From: Mallotus nudiflorus
Taxonomy: Eukaryota > Streptophyta > Magnoliopsida > Malpighiales > Euphorbiaceae
Direction: 5' to 3'
Assembly: GCA_947683625.1 (NCBI GenBank)
Contig: CANTUR010000680.1
Span: 567,501-631,500 of the forward strand
DNA: 64,000 bases
A model generated the notes under the pieces. That model saw nothing but the letters and a program-made list of their open reading frames with translations. It had not been told where the DNA came from and did not search any database. Both the position numbers and the translations under genes were made by a program. Positions 35,399-47,050 of the stretch are shown in pieces. Numbering within the stretch: position 1 is the stretch's first letter; each line of letters begins with the position of its first letter.

Positions 35399-36932
35399 TG
35401 TTAGTGATATGCACTAGGTCAATCATTTGTGATTATGTATTGACTTTCTTATTTTATTAATAAAGAGGTATTTCATTATCATTTGATTTTATGATAATTA
35501 TATAAATGGTTAATTCTTACTAAGGCCATCAAGTATGTGACTTAATAGTAAAACCCTTAAATTAAAATAAGAGTTCTATTATAATTATCCCTAGCCATTT
35601 ATTCATTATATATAAATATTAAAGTATTAAGGCTAGTATGAAGTTGACTAATGGTTATGTTTTACTAATCATGAATATGAGATATTAAGTCAACTCATAG
35701 GTACATGATGAGAGATCATGTACTAGATTGACCCACTATAAAAATACTACATAGATTATTGTCATAAGTATTTCTCATCACAGTAATTTTATTTTGGTCC
35801 TTTGACCTTGAAATCATCATGGATTTCTACATAGCTATTTTATGTTTTGACACATTCTAATATTGTCTTTAACTGGACGATTAAATAGGATGTTATTGGA
35901 TATGAAATTAGTTATGTGAGGAATGTGAGTGATTCATAAGGAATTTATCCCTCATTAATATAAGAAAGATATCTATGGGCCCCTTGATGAGATCGACTGA
36001 AAGAAATTACATGGCCATGCTGAAATGAATTGATAAAGAGTTATCATTTTCAGTCTACTTAGAATCAAGTCATAATATTGAACTATATAAGGATGACATT
36101 CTATGCCTTATGATCAATTAGGATATCATGTGATAAAAGGACAATAAAATTCATTGTAATTAGGTTATGTTGGATTATTAACTTCACATGACTTGGGTAG
36201 TCATAATGTCTTGCTAGAGGCCACTTATGACTTGTAGGCCTAAATAGAGATTTAGGCTTACTGCCAATGTTATGTGAACCTATAGGGTCACACACTTAGA
36301 ACAAGCCCAAAATGAATTTGGGTTTAATGAGCCCAAAAATAAACTCTATGGAAATAAATAATTAAAGTGTTTTATTTACTTATTTAAGATAAATGTTATT
36401 TTAAATAAATAAATAAGATATTATTATTTATTTAGTTTTTTTAAATAAAATCATAATATAATAAATGGAAGTTACCAAAAGGTCATTGATAGGTGAAACC
36501 CTAATTTGGAGTTTATAAATATATTATATTCTTTAGCGTTTAACACACTTGTTTTTCCTGCCTCCAAATTCGTTTTCTTTCTTCTTAGAAAACAAAGACA
36601 GAGTTTTTTTTTATTCTTGATTTGTGAGACAATCAAGGAGGTTGCTAGCACACACCCCAATTCATTTTATGAAGGGTTGTTCGTGTGGATACCTATAGAA
36701 GACGCATCCTTTTGGAGACGTCTATATCCAAACAAACAAAGCAAAAGGCTCGAGGTAAGGTGTCACTGGTATGAACCTCCTCTCATCCTTCTAGAAAATC
36801 TTGCCTCTTCTATGTCTTGGTGAGATTCTTGAAACCTTAGATTTAATCAAGTAGTCGAATTACATGGATCCATATTTGGGAACGTGATAAATTTTTAATT
36901 ATTCCACTGCGTTTGTATCATAAAACCCAACA
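35399..36932 (+). repeat. 5' LTR of copia element 1
   Basis: It starts TGTTAGTGATATGCACTAGG and ends CCCAACA. The primer site follows after one base. The antisense ORF 36101-36295 and the sense ORF 36506-36823 have no recognisable domains. The latter would lie in the transcribed part of the LTR. Confidence 0.97.
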
Positions 36933-36933
36933 G

Positions 36934-36951
36934 TGGTATCAGAGCCACTTG
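36934..36951 (+). other. Primer binding site of copia element 1 (initiator tRNA-Met)
   Basis: TGGTATCAGAGCCACTTG, one base after the LTR, is complementary to the 3' end of plant initiator tRNA-Met for the first 12 bases, the standard copia primer. Confidence 0.95.
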
Positions 36952-38849
36952 TAATTCGATTAATTGATTCTATGTATATGTGATATATGTTAGGGTTTAT
37001 GATTCATTTTGAAAAGGGTTTTCAAAATTATCAAAAAGGGTTTTGATTTGTTTTGTGACAATTCTTAGTAATCTATTTGAAAACAGAATTAAACATTAAT
37101 TTGATTAATGTTTGTAATGGTTTAATGTGATTAAACTAAAAGCAGTTTTTGATTTTATGAATTCAGAATGTAGTTTCATGAAAATGAATTATGTATGATG
37201 TTTTTATGAAAAATGAATTAAGTATGATGTTTTATTAATGTGATTTAATGAAACAAAAATTATGTTTTCAAAAACCTAATCACTTAAGGATTTATATTTG
37301 TTATGTATTCTGTTTTGATTAATATGATTAATTGAAACAACATATTTGTTTCCTATTTTAATTAGGAAAATCGTTTTCTATTTTAATTAGCAAAATCATT
37401 TTTGATTAAATCTAAAATGGAAATTTTATGATTATACAGATTATGTGTTAAGGGGCAATCTATTTAAATGTTAAACAGATTATGCAGAATGGATTTGTTT
37501 TATACAGATTCGTTCAAGCTGTAATTTTGATTACATAAATTAGGGTTTTCTTAATGGATGCGTATGTTTAAAAAAAATTATTTTGATCTATTTTGAACGG
37601 ATTTTTCAGATTGTAAGATGTTTACAGAAAGTGGCAACAGCTGATTCAGTAATATGATTATGAAAATTGGTTAGTTGCTTCCTTGACACAAATTAGGGTT
37701 TTAAGGTGGCTGTTTTAATTGAGCACCACCTGGGGCACTACCCCCAAACCCCGCCAGGGGCGCTGCCCCTTGGACCCAGCCAAGGGGCATTGCCCCTTGG
37801 AACCCCACTAGGGGGGTTGCCCCTTGACCCCAAAAGAATTGTCATAGTATTTTATTTTTAACATAATTATTGGATTTCATAACTAAATAGATTATTAAGT
37901 TATACATGTTTGTTGTTTTATGCATGGTGCATAGCATGGCCCTTAAACCAATGTGATTGGATTTTATTTTTATGGGTTGTAATTTTAAATACAGCCTGCG
38001 AGTCTTTTTTTTTTGTTATATTTATTTTATTAAAATAGTGTAGAATAAATTACAATAATTTTTGTAAATTAAGACTCATGGTGCAATTCAAGTTAGAGGC
38101 CCAGGATGGAGATCCAAGGTGGGAACCAAAGAAGGAGATCCATGGTAGAAGATAGAGATCCAAGTTGGAGGCTCAATTTGTAATTGTAATATTACCTAGG
38201 TTTGACCTTCGATCTTCATATTGGCTTATGAAGATCAACTTAGATTTAGGCCATGCTATGTCGCATTTATTTTTGTTGTTATGTATGTGATGCCATATGA
38301 TGCTATGCAATATAACATAATAATAACTAAATAAGATTAAATAAAGTTGAACCCTCATTTAATATTAAGTCATTATAATGCCTCCCATAAGTTCAACACT
38401 TATCAAGCCTTAGATTATTATATATGAGCCTGCCAAAGCAGGGTGTATAAATTTATCAGGGGAAGGCAAGTTGGATAATGGTGCTATCCAAATGTTTGAT
38501 ATGGTTTGACTTAACTAGGTTATCAAAATGGTTTTGGACCTAGGGCATTAGATGGGATTTTTAGCCATGACATGTGATGTCAAATCCCATACCATCCAAG
38601 AGTTACATGAGATGTAATTGATAAGAGTTGTCTACCTAAATAACCATATTTTAGGTGATGAGCCAAAGCTCACTTAGAGTATGGTGAAATATAGATCTTG
38701 GCCCACTAAAATTTGTAAAATTAACTTAGAGGGTTATTGATTTGAGTAAATTTAGTGGGAGTTTTTTTATTATGCCTCATACATATTTAATACTGAATGG
38801 ACTTTGCATATATTTGTTGTAGATAACGACTTCAAACACTACACCTACC
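36952..38849 (+). other. Leader of copia element 1
   Basis: 1.9 kb of AT-rich untranslated sequence lie between primer site and gag. The exception is a GC-rich tandem block at 37732-37831, recorded separately. There are no long ORFs. Such a long leader would normally carry packaging and dimerisation signals. Confidence 0.75.
37732..37831 (+). repeat. GC-rich ~27-bp tandem block in the copia leader
   Basis: Four units of 26-28 bp with the core GGGGCRCTGCCCCTTGGACC lie in surroundings that are about 70% AT. Each unit can pair within itself (AAGGGGC with GCCCCTT), so the RNA should fold into a series of hairpins. Confidence 0.9.
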
Positions 38850-39640
38850 ATGTCACTGCGATCGATCCTTGAGAAGGATAAGCTCAATAGGACTAACTTT
38901 CTTGACTGGTACAGAAACCTAAGAATTGTTCTTAGGCATGAGAGAAAGGAATACATCCTTGATCAACCCATCCCTGAGGAACCAGCTGCCAATGCTCCTA
39001 GAGCACAAAGGGATGCTTATACCAAGCATCTCAATGATTCTACTGATGTCACTTGTGTCATGCTTGGATGTATGGAATCTAAGCTACAAAAGCAACTGAT
39101 GGAAATGGAGGCTTATACTATGATAGGCCATCTCAAGGAAATGTTCCAAGAGAAAGCCAGAATTGAAAGGTTCAATACCGTCAGGGCATTGCTTTCCTAT
39201 AAGCTGACTACTAGCAGCTCTGTCAGTCCTCATGTTCTCAAGATGAAGGGTCATCTTGATCACTTGGACAAGCTTGGTCTTAAGATTGAATAAGAACTGG
39301 CTATGGATATTATTCTCTAATCTTTGCCTAAAGCTTATAATAGCTTCGTTATGAATTTCAATATGCATAGTATGGAGAAGACTATTTTAGAGTTGCATGG
39401 GATGCTAAAAACTGCTGAAAAAAACATCAAGAGTAACACCAAGGATGTTCTCATGGTCAATAAGGGAAAGGGGATGAAAAGGGTTGGAAAGGGCAAGGGC
39501 AAGGGCAAGGTCTTTAAAGGCTTTCAGAAGCCCAAGCCCAAATCCAAAGCTGAACCCAAAGCAAAGGAAGGAATTTGCTTTTTCTGCAATGAGCCAGGCC
39601 ACTAGAAAAGGAATTGCAAGCTCTAACTGGATGATCTGAA
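38850..39640 (+). pseudogene. Copia element 1 gag
   Basis: ATG at 38850 opens 147 codons (MSLRSILEKDKLNRTNFLDWYRNLRIVLRHERKEYIL and so on), with the UBN2-type gag core ending at KLGLKIE. A TAA at 39291 stands where Gln is usual. The frame continues with a basic GKGKGK-rich tail and the zinc knuckle CFFCNEPGH at 39576-39602. The following codon is TAG (39603), where Trp is normal, then KRNC. Gag builds the virus-like particle. Only transitions are needed to explain both stops. Confidence 0.92.
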
Positions 39641-39875
39641 GAAGAAAAAGGGTGGTAAGACTATCTCTTCAAGTATTCATGTTATAGAATTAAATTTATC
39701 TACTTCTGATTCTGATTCTGATTCTTGGGTATTAGATATTGGATCAGGATCTCACATTTGTACAAATGTGTAGGGTCAAAAAAGGAGTAGATCATTGGAA
39801 AGAGGCAAAGTGTACCTATGAGTTGGCAATGGAGCAAGAGTTATTGCTTTAGCTGTAGGAACTTATGAGTTACCT
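39641..39875 (+). pseudogene. Copia element 1 protease
   Basis: SDSWVLDIGSGSHICTNV at 39715-39770 is the active-site region. The catalytic triad normally D-T-G reads D-I-G (39735-39743), a Thr-to-Ile change by one C-to-T. TAG follows in the next codons, and TGA near 39820. The enzyme would cut Gag-Pol; this copy cannot. Confidence 0.85.
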
Positions 39876-41069
39876 TTGCCTAGTGGACTTATTTTATCTT
39901 TAGAAAATTGTTATTATGTACCTACTATGCATAGCAATATTATTTCTATTTCTTGTTTGGACAAGAAAGGGTTTGAATTTATTATTAAGATTAATAAATG
40001 CAATATTTATCAGGATAACAGTTTCTATGGATATGCTCCATGCACTCCTGGACTTTATGTTTTAGATGCTGAAGACACTAATGAAATGCCAATATATAAC
40101 ATTGATACAAAAAGGTCTAAATCTAAAGATTTAAACTCGACCTATCTCTGGCATTGTCATTTAGGCCATATAAATGATAAACACATTTCAAAGCTACACC
40201 AAAATGGGCTTTTAAATTCATTTGATTATGAATCATATGATACCTGTGAATCTTGTTTACTTGGAAAAATGATTAAAACACCTTTTACTAGACATAGTGA
40301 GAGAGCTAATGACTTATTTCCCCTAATACATTCTGATGTATATGGACCATTAAGCTCAACTGATAGAGGAGGTTTGTAGTACTTCATAACTTTCACAGAT
40401 GATTTTAGTAGCTATGGTTATCTTTATCTAATGAAACATAAATCTGAATCTTTTGAAAAGTTCAAAATTTTCAAGAATGAAGTACAAAATCAACTTGGTA
40501 AAAATATTAAAACACCAAGATCTGATCGAGGTGGTGAATATTTAATCTAAGAATTTACAGATCATTTTAGAGATTGTGGGATTGTTTCACAATTGACTCC
40601 TCTAGGTACACCATAATGGAATGGTGTGTCTAAACATAGAAATCGGACTCTATTGGATATGGTTCGATCTATGATGAGTCAATCTGATCTTCCAATCTCT
40701 TTTTAGGGATATGCTTTAGAAACTACTGCATTCATTTTGAATAGAGTTCCATCGAAGGCAGTTGAAAAGACATCATATGAGATATGGATTGGAAAAACTC
40801 CCAATTTGTCTTTTCTAAAGATTTAGGGATGTGATGCTTTTGTCAAGCATCAAATCTCAGATAAACTAGCACCCAAATCTAACAAATGCCTTTTTGTGGG
40901 ATATCCTAAAGAAACTAAAGGATATTACTTCTACAATGCATATGAGAACAAAGTATTTGTGTCTCATAATGGTGTATTTTTGGAAAGAGAGTTTATTTCC
41001 AAAGGAATCAGTAGGAGCACAATGCAACTTAAAGAAATTCAAGGCCCATAAAATAGTGTTGTACCTGAT
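39876..41069 (+). pseudogene. Copia element 1 integrase
   Basis: The open stretch 39876-40379 covers the GAG-pre-integrase zinc finger: HCHLGH, CESCLLGKM, then PLIHSDVYGPL with the first catalytic Asp. TAG at 40377 interrupts. The core goes on with YFITFTDDFS and RSDRGGEYL, followed by TAA (40548) and TAA (40614). The catalytic Glu position in the block NGVSxxRNRTL is Lys (AAA at 40632). Stops TAG at 40704 and 40824 replace Trp codons. The C-terminus KCLFVGYP and YYFYNAYENKVFVSHNGVFLE ends near 41040. Confidence 0.92.
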
Positions 41070-42164
41070 ATGGAACCACAATTGAATCAAGAAGTAGTTG
41101 TTGAGCTTGCACAAGTACCAGAAGGCCCAAAGAGGTCTGATAGGACACGTCAAATCCTAATGAGATATGGATTTCTCATAACCGGTGATAATGATGTGTT
41201 AATTATGGATCAAAATGAGCCCACATCCTATCAGGAGGCCATAAATACTCCTGACTCTGAGAAATGGCTTGAAGCCATGAGATCAGAAATACAATCCATG
41301 TATGATAATCAAGTATGGACCTTGATTGACCCAAATGATGGTTTAAAAACTATTGGGTGCAAATGGGTTTTCAAAAAGAAAACTGATATGGATGGCAATG
41401 AGCATACCTTTAAGGCAAGACTGGTTGCAAAAGGTTTCAAACAAACACATGGTATAGACTATGATGAAACTTTTTCACCAGTGGCTATGCTAAAAGCTAT
41501 TCGAATTCTCCTTGCCATAGTTGCATACTATGATTATGAGATATGGCAAATGGATGTCAAAACAACATTTCTTAATGGAAACTTACTTGAGGATGTGTAC
41601 ATGAAACAACCAGAGGGTTTTGTCAGTCCTGAGAATTCTAGAAAGGTATGCAAGCTTCAAAGATCCATTTATGGATTGAAGCAAGCATCTCAGAGTTGGA
41701 ATCTTCATTTTGATAAAGCAGTCAAAGAATTTGGCTTCATTAAAAATGAAGATGAACCTTGTGTATACAAGAAAGTTAGTAGGAGTGCTATTGTGTTTTT
41801 AGTGTTATATGTGGATGACATACTACTCATTGGAAATGATATCCCTATTTTACAAAATGTTAAATCATAGTTAGGGAATTGTTTCTCAATGAAAGACTTA
41901 GGTGAAGCTGCTTATATATTAGGCATCAAGATCTATAGAGATAGATCTAAAAGGCTTATTGGCCTAAGTCAAACCACTTATATTGATAAGGTATTGAATA
42001 GGTTTAATATGCAAGATTCCAAGAGAGGATTCTTGCCAATGTTGCATGGCATTAGTCTCAGCAAGACTCAGTGTCTTATGACACAAGATGAGCGAGACCG
42101 CATGAGTAAGATTCCATATGCTTCTACTATTGGATCTATCATGTATGCAATGTTGTATACTTGA
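41070..42164 (+). pseudogene. Copia element 1 reverse transcriptase (RVT_2)
   Basis: The longest intact piece in the window is 41070-41870, 266 codons: SYQEAINTPDSEKWLEAMRSE, WVFKKKTDMDGN, YDETFSPVAMLKAIRILLAI, IWQMDVKTTFLNG, KLQRSIYGLKQAS and the catalytic YVDDILLIGND (YVDD at 41808-41819, intact). TAG at 41868 stands for Trp. The frame continues 41889-42164 with MKDLGEAAYILGIKI, YIDKVLNRFNM and PYASTIGSIMYAMLYT up to TGA (42162), an Arg codon elsewhere. RT copies the element RNA to DNA. Confidence 0.95.
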
Positions 42165-42780
42165 CCTGATGTTTCATATGCCTTAAGCACAATGAGCAGA
42201 TACCAGTCAGACCCAGGTGAAAGTCACTGGATAGCAGTTAAAAATATCCTTAAGTACTTGAGAAGAACTAAGGATGCATTTTTACTGTATGGTGGTGAGG
42301 AAGATGAGCTAGTTATAATGGGTTATATATATGCCAACTTCCAAACTGTCAATGATGATTTTTTATAATAATCAGGATATGTGTTTTGTTTGAATGGAGG
42401 TATAGTGAGCTGGAGGAGTTCCATGTAAGACACTGTTCTTGATTCTACAATAGAAGCTGAGTACATAGCTGCCTCAGAAGCAGCTAAAGAGGCTGTTTGG
42501 ATCAGGAAGTTCATAACTGGACTAGGTGTTGTTCCTAGTATATCAGATCTAGTGAACTTATATTATGACAATAATGGAGCTATAGCCCAAGCTAAGGAGC
42601 CCATATCACATCAGAGATCCAAACACATACTCAGGCGTTATCATCTTATTCAAGAAATCATTGAGAGAGGAGACATCAAGATATGCAGAGTACCTACAAA
42701 TGATAACGCTGCTGATCCATTGACTAAGCCTCTTCCACAGCCTAAACACGAGAGTCATACTAGGTCCATAGGCATTTGAT
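42165..42780 (+). pseudogene. Copia element 1 RNase H (Ty1 type)
   Basis: After the TGA the frame reads PDVSYALSTMSRYQSDPGE, ILKYLRRTKDAFLLYGG, two adjacent stops near 42367, GYVFCLNGGIVSWRSS, a TAA, then DSTIEAEYIAASEAAKEAVWIRKFI and, open at 42552-42779, NLYYDNNGAIAQAKEPISHQRSKHILRRYHLI and TNDNAADPLTKPLPQPKH. These are the conserved blocks of copia RNase H; the gag-pol product ends here. Confidence 0.92.
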
Positions 42781-42800
42781 ACGATGTCGATTAGGCCTAG

Positions 42801-42814
42801 TGCAAGTGGGAGAT
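42801..42814 (+). other. Polypurine tract of copia element 1
   Basis: TGCAAGTGGGAGAT directly precedes the 3' LTR and is the same as in copia element 2. This is the expected place for second-strand priming. Confidence 0.85.
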
Positions 42815-44352
42815 TTTTAGTGATGTGCACTAGGTCAGTCATTTGTGATTATATATTGACTTTCTTATTTTATTAATAAAGAGGTATTTCATTATCATTT
42901 GATTTTATGATAATTATATGAATGGTTAATTCTTACTAAGGCCATCAAGTATGTGAGTTGATAGTAAAACTCTTAAATTAAAATAAGAGTTCTATTCTAA
43001 TTATCCCTAGCCACTTATTCATTATATAGAAATATTAAAGTATTAAGGCTAGTATGAAGTTGACTGATGGTTATGTTTACTAATCATGCATGTGAGATAT
43101 TAAGTCAACTCATAGGTACATGATGAGAGATCATGTACTAGATTGACCCACTATGAAAATACTACATAGATTATTATCATAAGCATTTCTCATCATAGTA
43201 ATTTTATTTTGGTCCTTTGACCTTGAAATCATCATGGATTTCTACATAGCTATTTTATGTTTTGACACATTCTACCATTGTTTTTAACCGGACGATTAAA
43301 TAGGATGTTGTTGGATATGAAATTAGTTATGTGAGGAACGTGAGTGATTCATAAGGAATTTATCCCTCGTTAATATGAGAAAGATATCTATGGGCCCCTT
43401 AATGAGATCGACTAAAGGAAAATGCATGGCCATGCTGAAATGAATTGATAAAGAGTTATCATTTTCAGTCTACTTGGAATCAAGTCATAATATTGAACTA
43501 TATAAGGATGACATTCTATGCCTTATGTTCAATTAAGATATCATGTGATAAAGGGACAATAAAATTCACTATAATTAGGTTATGTCGGATTATTGACTTC
43601 ACATGACTTGGGTAGTCATGATGTCTTGCTAGAGGCCACTTATGACTTGTAGGCCTAAATAGAGATTTAGGCTCACTGCCAATGTTATGTGAATCTACAG
43701 GGTCACACACTTAGAACAAGCCTAAAATGAATTTGGGTTTAATGAGCCCAAAAATAAACTATGTGGCAATAAATAATTAAAGTGTATTATTTATTATTTA
43801 TTTATTTAAGATAAATGTTATTTTAAATAAATAAATAAGGTATTATTTCTAATTTATTTTTTAAAACAAAATCAGAATATAATAAATGGAAGTTACCAAA
43901 AGGTCATTGGTAGGTGAAACCCTAATTTGGAGTCTATAAATATGTTATATTCTCTAGGGTTTAACACACTTGTTTTTCCTGTTGCCAAATTCATTTTTTT
44001 TCTTCTTAGAAAACAAAGATAGTTTTTATTTTGCTCTTGATTTATGAGACAATCAAAGAGGTTGCTAGCACACACTCTAATTCATTTTATGAAGGGTTGT
44101 TCATGTGGATACCTATAGAGGACGCATCTTTTTAGAGACGTCTAGATCCGAACAAACAAAGCAAAAGGCTCGAGGTAAGGTGTTACCGATATGAGCCTCC
44201 TCTCATCCTTCCAGAAAATCTTGCCTCTTCTACATCTTGGTGAGATTCTTAAAACCCTAGATTTAATCAAGTAGTTGAATTACATGGATCCAGGTTTGGG
44301 AACCTGATAAATTTTTAATTATTCCATTGCGTTTATATCACGAAACCCAATA
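42815..44352 (+). repeat. 3' LTR of copia element 1
   Basis: It aligns end to end with 35399-36932. The first two bases are TT instead of TG and the last two TA instead of CA, so both integrase recognition ends of this LTR are altered. The antisense ORF at 43516-43710 corresponds to that in the other LTRs. Confidence 0.95.
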
Positions 44353-44357
44353 AGAAC
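44353..44357. repeat. Target site duplication of copia element 1, right copy (agaac)
   Basis: It is identical to 35394-35398 and marks the point where copia element 2 resumes. Confidence 0.97.
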
Positions 44358-44853
44358 AAGCACTGGTATCCAATACCCATGTGTTTGATGCTCTTGGAAT
44401 ATTTAGAAGCAAGTTAAATTAGAGAAAGTCTCACCTTCTCCTTTCTTGCCACTTCCTTTTATTCTAAAAGACTCAAGGAACTTAGGACAATTCCTCTTCT
44501 AATGTTCTTTATCTTTCCAATGGAAACACTTTCCTTTGCCTTACTTTTCCCTCATAATTTCCTTGCCCTTATTGTTGGCTATGCCACTCATAGGCTTGAC
44601 AACATTTGTCTTGCTTTTCTTCTTCTTATTACCTCTCTTCTTATTGCCACTAGAAGAAGTAATAAGTACAACCTCCTTCCCTTTGCTCCCTTGGATAGCC
44701 TTTTAGGCTGTCATAAGCAAATTCAAAAGCTCCTTTTTAGGACGCATTTTTGGGAAGGAACCCAAGTGGGCATAATTTTAATACATATAGTATTTATTGG
44801 AAGCTAAAATAACTTTTAGATTCCTCAGGCAATCTTTTATATTAGAGCCCGTG
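44358..44853 (-). pseudogene. Copia element 2 gag, C-terminal part with zinc knuckle
   Basis: On the minus strand a basic stretch (GNKKRGNKKKKSKTNVVKPMSGIANNKGKEIM, about 44660-44560) leads into GKCFHWKDKEH, a stop, KRNCPKFLES (about 44530-44470). This is the C-C-H-C zinc knuckle, with the second Cys changed to Trp and the usual Trp codon now TAG. The part to the right is cut by the gypsy LTR at 44854. Confidence 0.8.
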
Positions 44854-47050
44854 TGTAAATGGCAAGGTTTAGCACACATCCAAGATTTTAGCAACCGTGA
44901 CACTGTTTGAACTTAAGGCTTTAGAGAACACACTAACCACTATTACAAAGACATGTCATGGAGAAGAGGAGTCACAACCCAGGGTAATAATAGGGATAAA
45001 TCGAAAAGGTGGTACTCGATTCCCTAAAAGAAAGCTAGCACCAGAACTAGGAGATTCTGGATACATAATACCAAATTCTTTCAGTCTTATGTTCTTTTAG
45101 AATTACTTTATGAATCACTATATTATCCTCTATTTACATGCAATTTCATATGAACCCTTGTTCTAGCATTTAACTCCAAAGCAAACTAGTCATGAAAAAT
45201 ACAAGTAAATAATGCATTCAATATAATCTCTAAGTTAGTCTAATCTACATTAATTTTAATTAAATAAGCTAAATCTACATGTTTTTAATAAATGAGTCTA
45301 AAGGGCCCAATTCCTTTTAATTTTAATTAAATGAACCTAAGTCTATTTATTTTAATTTCTACAAATTATGGAGTATTTAAATTAATGGGCCTATTTTTAC
45401 ATGGTTTAATTCTAAAGTGATCTTAAATCTACAAATTATGAAAAGGCTTAAATTAAATGGGCTAAATCTAATTAATTAAATTAAATTAGGTGGGCATATA
45501 TCTAATTTAATAAATGGGCCTAAGTTATCACTACCCTAAAAATCTAATTAATTATGGACCTAAAGATATATTTTAATTAAAACCTTGACCTAATTAATTT
45601 AAGATATATTAAAACCTAATTAATTTAAATGAAATAGGCTAATTAAAGGGTGAGCTAAAAAAGAATTATTTAGACCTAAACTTAAATAAATGAGTTAAAG
45701 CCTAACAAGGGCTTAAGGTCCAAAACACATAAAAATAAATAAATAAGCCAAAAAACAAAAAACATAAAAACAATCAAATAGGAGATCAATTAATTTATTC
45801 ATTCTAAAAATCCTAATTTTCATTAACATGAAACCTAAATTATTTTATTTCCTCCATTGATTTTAATAAGTTACCCAATTAAAACCGTAATTTTATTAAC
45901 CAATTCATCAAAATAAACATACAACTACACATGTAATTTTAATATTCCCACTATTGGGATTATTACAATAATCTATTGAGAATAAAAAGAAAAATAATTA
46001 ATACAAACCCAAAAATATAAATAAAATAAAGCAATAAAATAATAAATAATAAAAACCCTAGAAACTATATCTTTACAAGGTCTTATCCATGGCATTCCAT
46101 GGACTTCTCATGAATTTGGTCCTCCAAACATGATCATCATGTATTTTCCTCTATCATCAACATAAAAAGAAACAAAAATTATGATTAGTGAATAAATTAT
46201 AAAGAAATTTGAATAAAATTAAAACTCAACAAAATAAAAGAAGAATATGGAGAAGCTGATGCTTATGGATGTTTTTAATAGAGTGATGCTCATATTTTGT
46301 AAAATCACCGTTCTTAATAGGTTTTCAAATATTATTCTTATACTCCTCCAAAAGCCTCTAATTAATTAAAAAAACAAAGAAAATTTTGTGTAGAGAATCC
46401 TCTTTTTTTATTTTTTTTAAAAATAATAAATAAAAGAAAAACTATGTATATAATGATGATACAAAAAATCCTCAACGAAAAGAAAAATCCTCCTCCCTTT
46501 CCTTAGGAGCCAAACCCATCCTTTTATAGAAAAACAACATAAAAATCCTATTTCACATGTCTATAGAGTTTCATTCCTAAAATGACTTTATTTTCTTTAA
46601 AAAAACTAGATAAATACTAAAAAAAGTTTAAGAAAAATCCTTCGACTAATCAGGATTCAAAAAAAGCATTTTTTATTTTCTTGTAAATCCAAAAATCAGA
46701 AGGAACGGGTCTAATTCCAATAGGAAATGTGTAATTTTGATTGAAATTAGTGTAATTCTGATTGAAATTACACAATTTCGATCGAAGTTGTGTAATTCTG
46801 ATCAGAATTATAGAATTCCAATTTTTTAACTTATAATTACAAAAAAACCCTTGAAAGAATTTAAACTTTTCAATTACGTCCTTAAAAAGTATTGTAATTT
46901 AGTCCTTGAAAACATTAAATTCTTTCTTTGAAAAATACAATCAGACCTCTGAAGTTTCAAAACTTAAGCATTGAAGACCTTTTTAACATTTTCAGCATTA
47001 TAGTACTTTATCGCATCCATAACTCATTATCTTGAAATTGGGAGCTTACA
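44854..47050 (-). mobile_element. Gypsy solo LTR (D/E family) inserted in copia element 2
   Basis: It begins TGTAAATGGCAAGG and ends GGGAGCTTACA, 2197 bp. It is flanked by CCGTG (44849-44853) and TCGTG (47051-47055), a 5-bp target duplication with one transition. The U5 side matches the D and E LTRs (TTTTAGCAACCGTGACACTG). A palindromic repeat cassette lies at 46707-46820. Confidence 0.88.
46707..46820. repeat. Palindromic ~21-bp units in the U3 of the solo LTR
   Basis: TGTAATTYTGATTGAAATTA-like units start at 46730, 46751, about 46772 and 46791. The centre at 46766-46797 is a 32-bp inverted repeat with 15 of 16 pairs matching around TCGATCGA. Confidence 0.85.

Larger units (their letters stand above)
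35399..44352 (+). mobile_element. Copia element 1, complete structure, coding-dead
   Basis: The element is 8954 bp with 1534-bp and 1538-bp LTRs, initiator tRNA-Met primer site, leader, one gag-pol frame, polypurine tract and perfect AGAAC flanks. The order gag, protease, integrase, RT, RNase H defines Ty1/copia. In the first ~430 bp of the LTRs I count about 18 differences (~4%), mostly transitions. It is nested in copia element 2 and therefore younger. No stop-free gag-pol remains. Confidence 0.97.

Noticed and set aside
36506..36823. 105-codon ORF in the copia 1 5' LTR
   Set aside because: The equivalent region of the 3' LTR (from about 43930) is interrupted by stops, and there is no domain; treated as chance.
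36934..36951. tRNA-Met gene fragment
   Set aside because: Only the primer-binding complement next to the LTR is present, with no cloverleaf.
39084..39368. 94-codon minus-strand ORF in copia 1
   Set aside because: Shadow of gag on the opposite strand.
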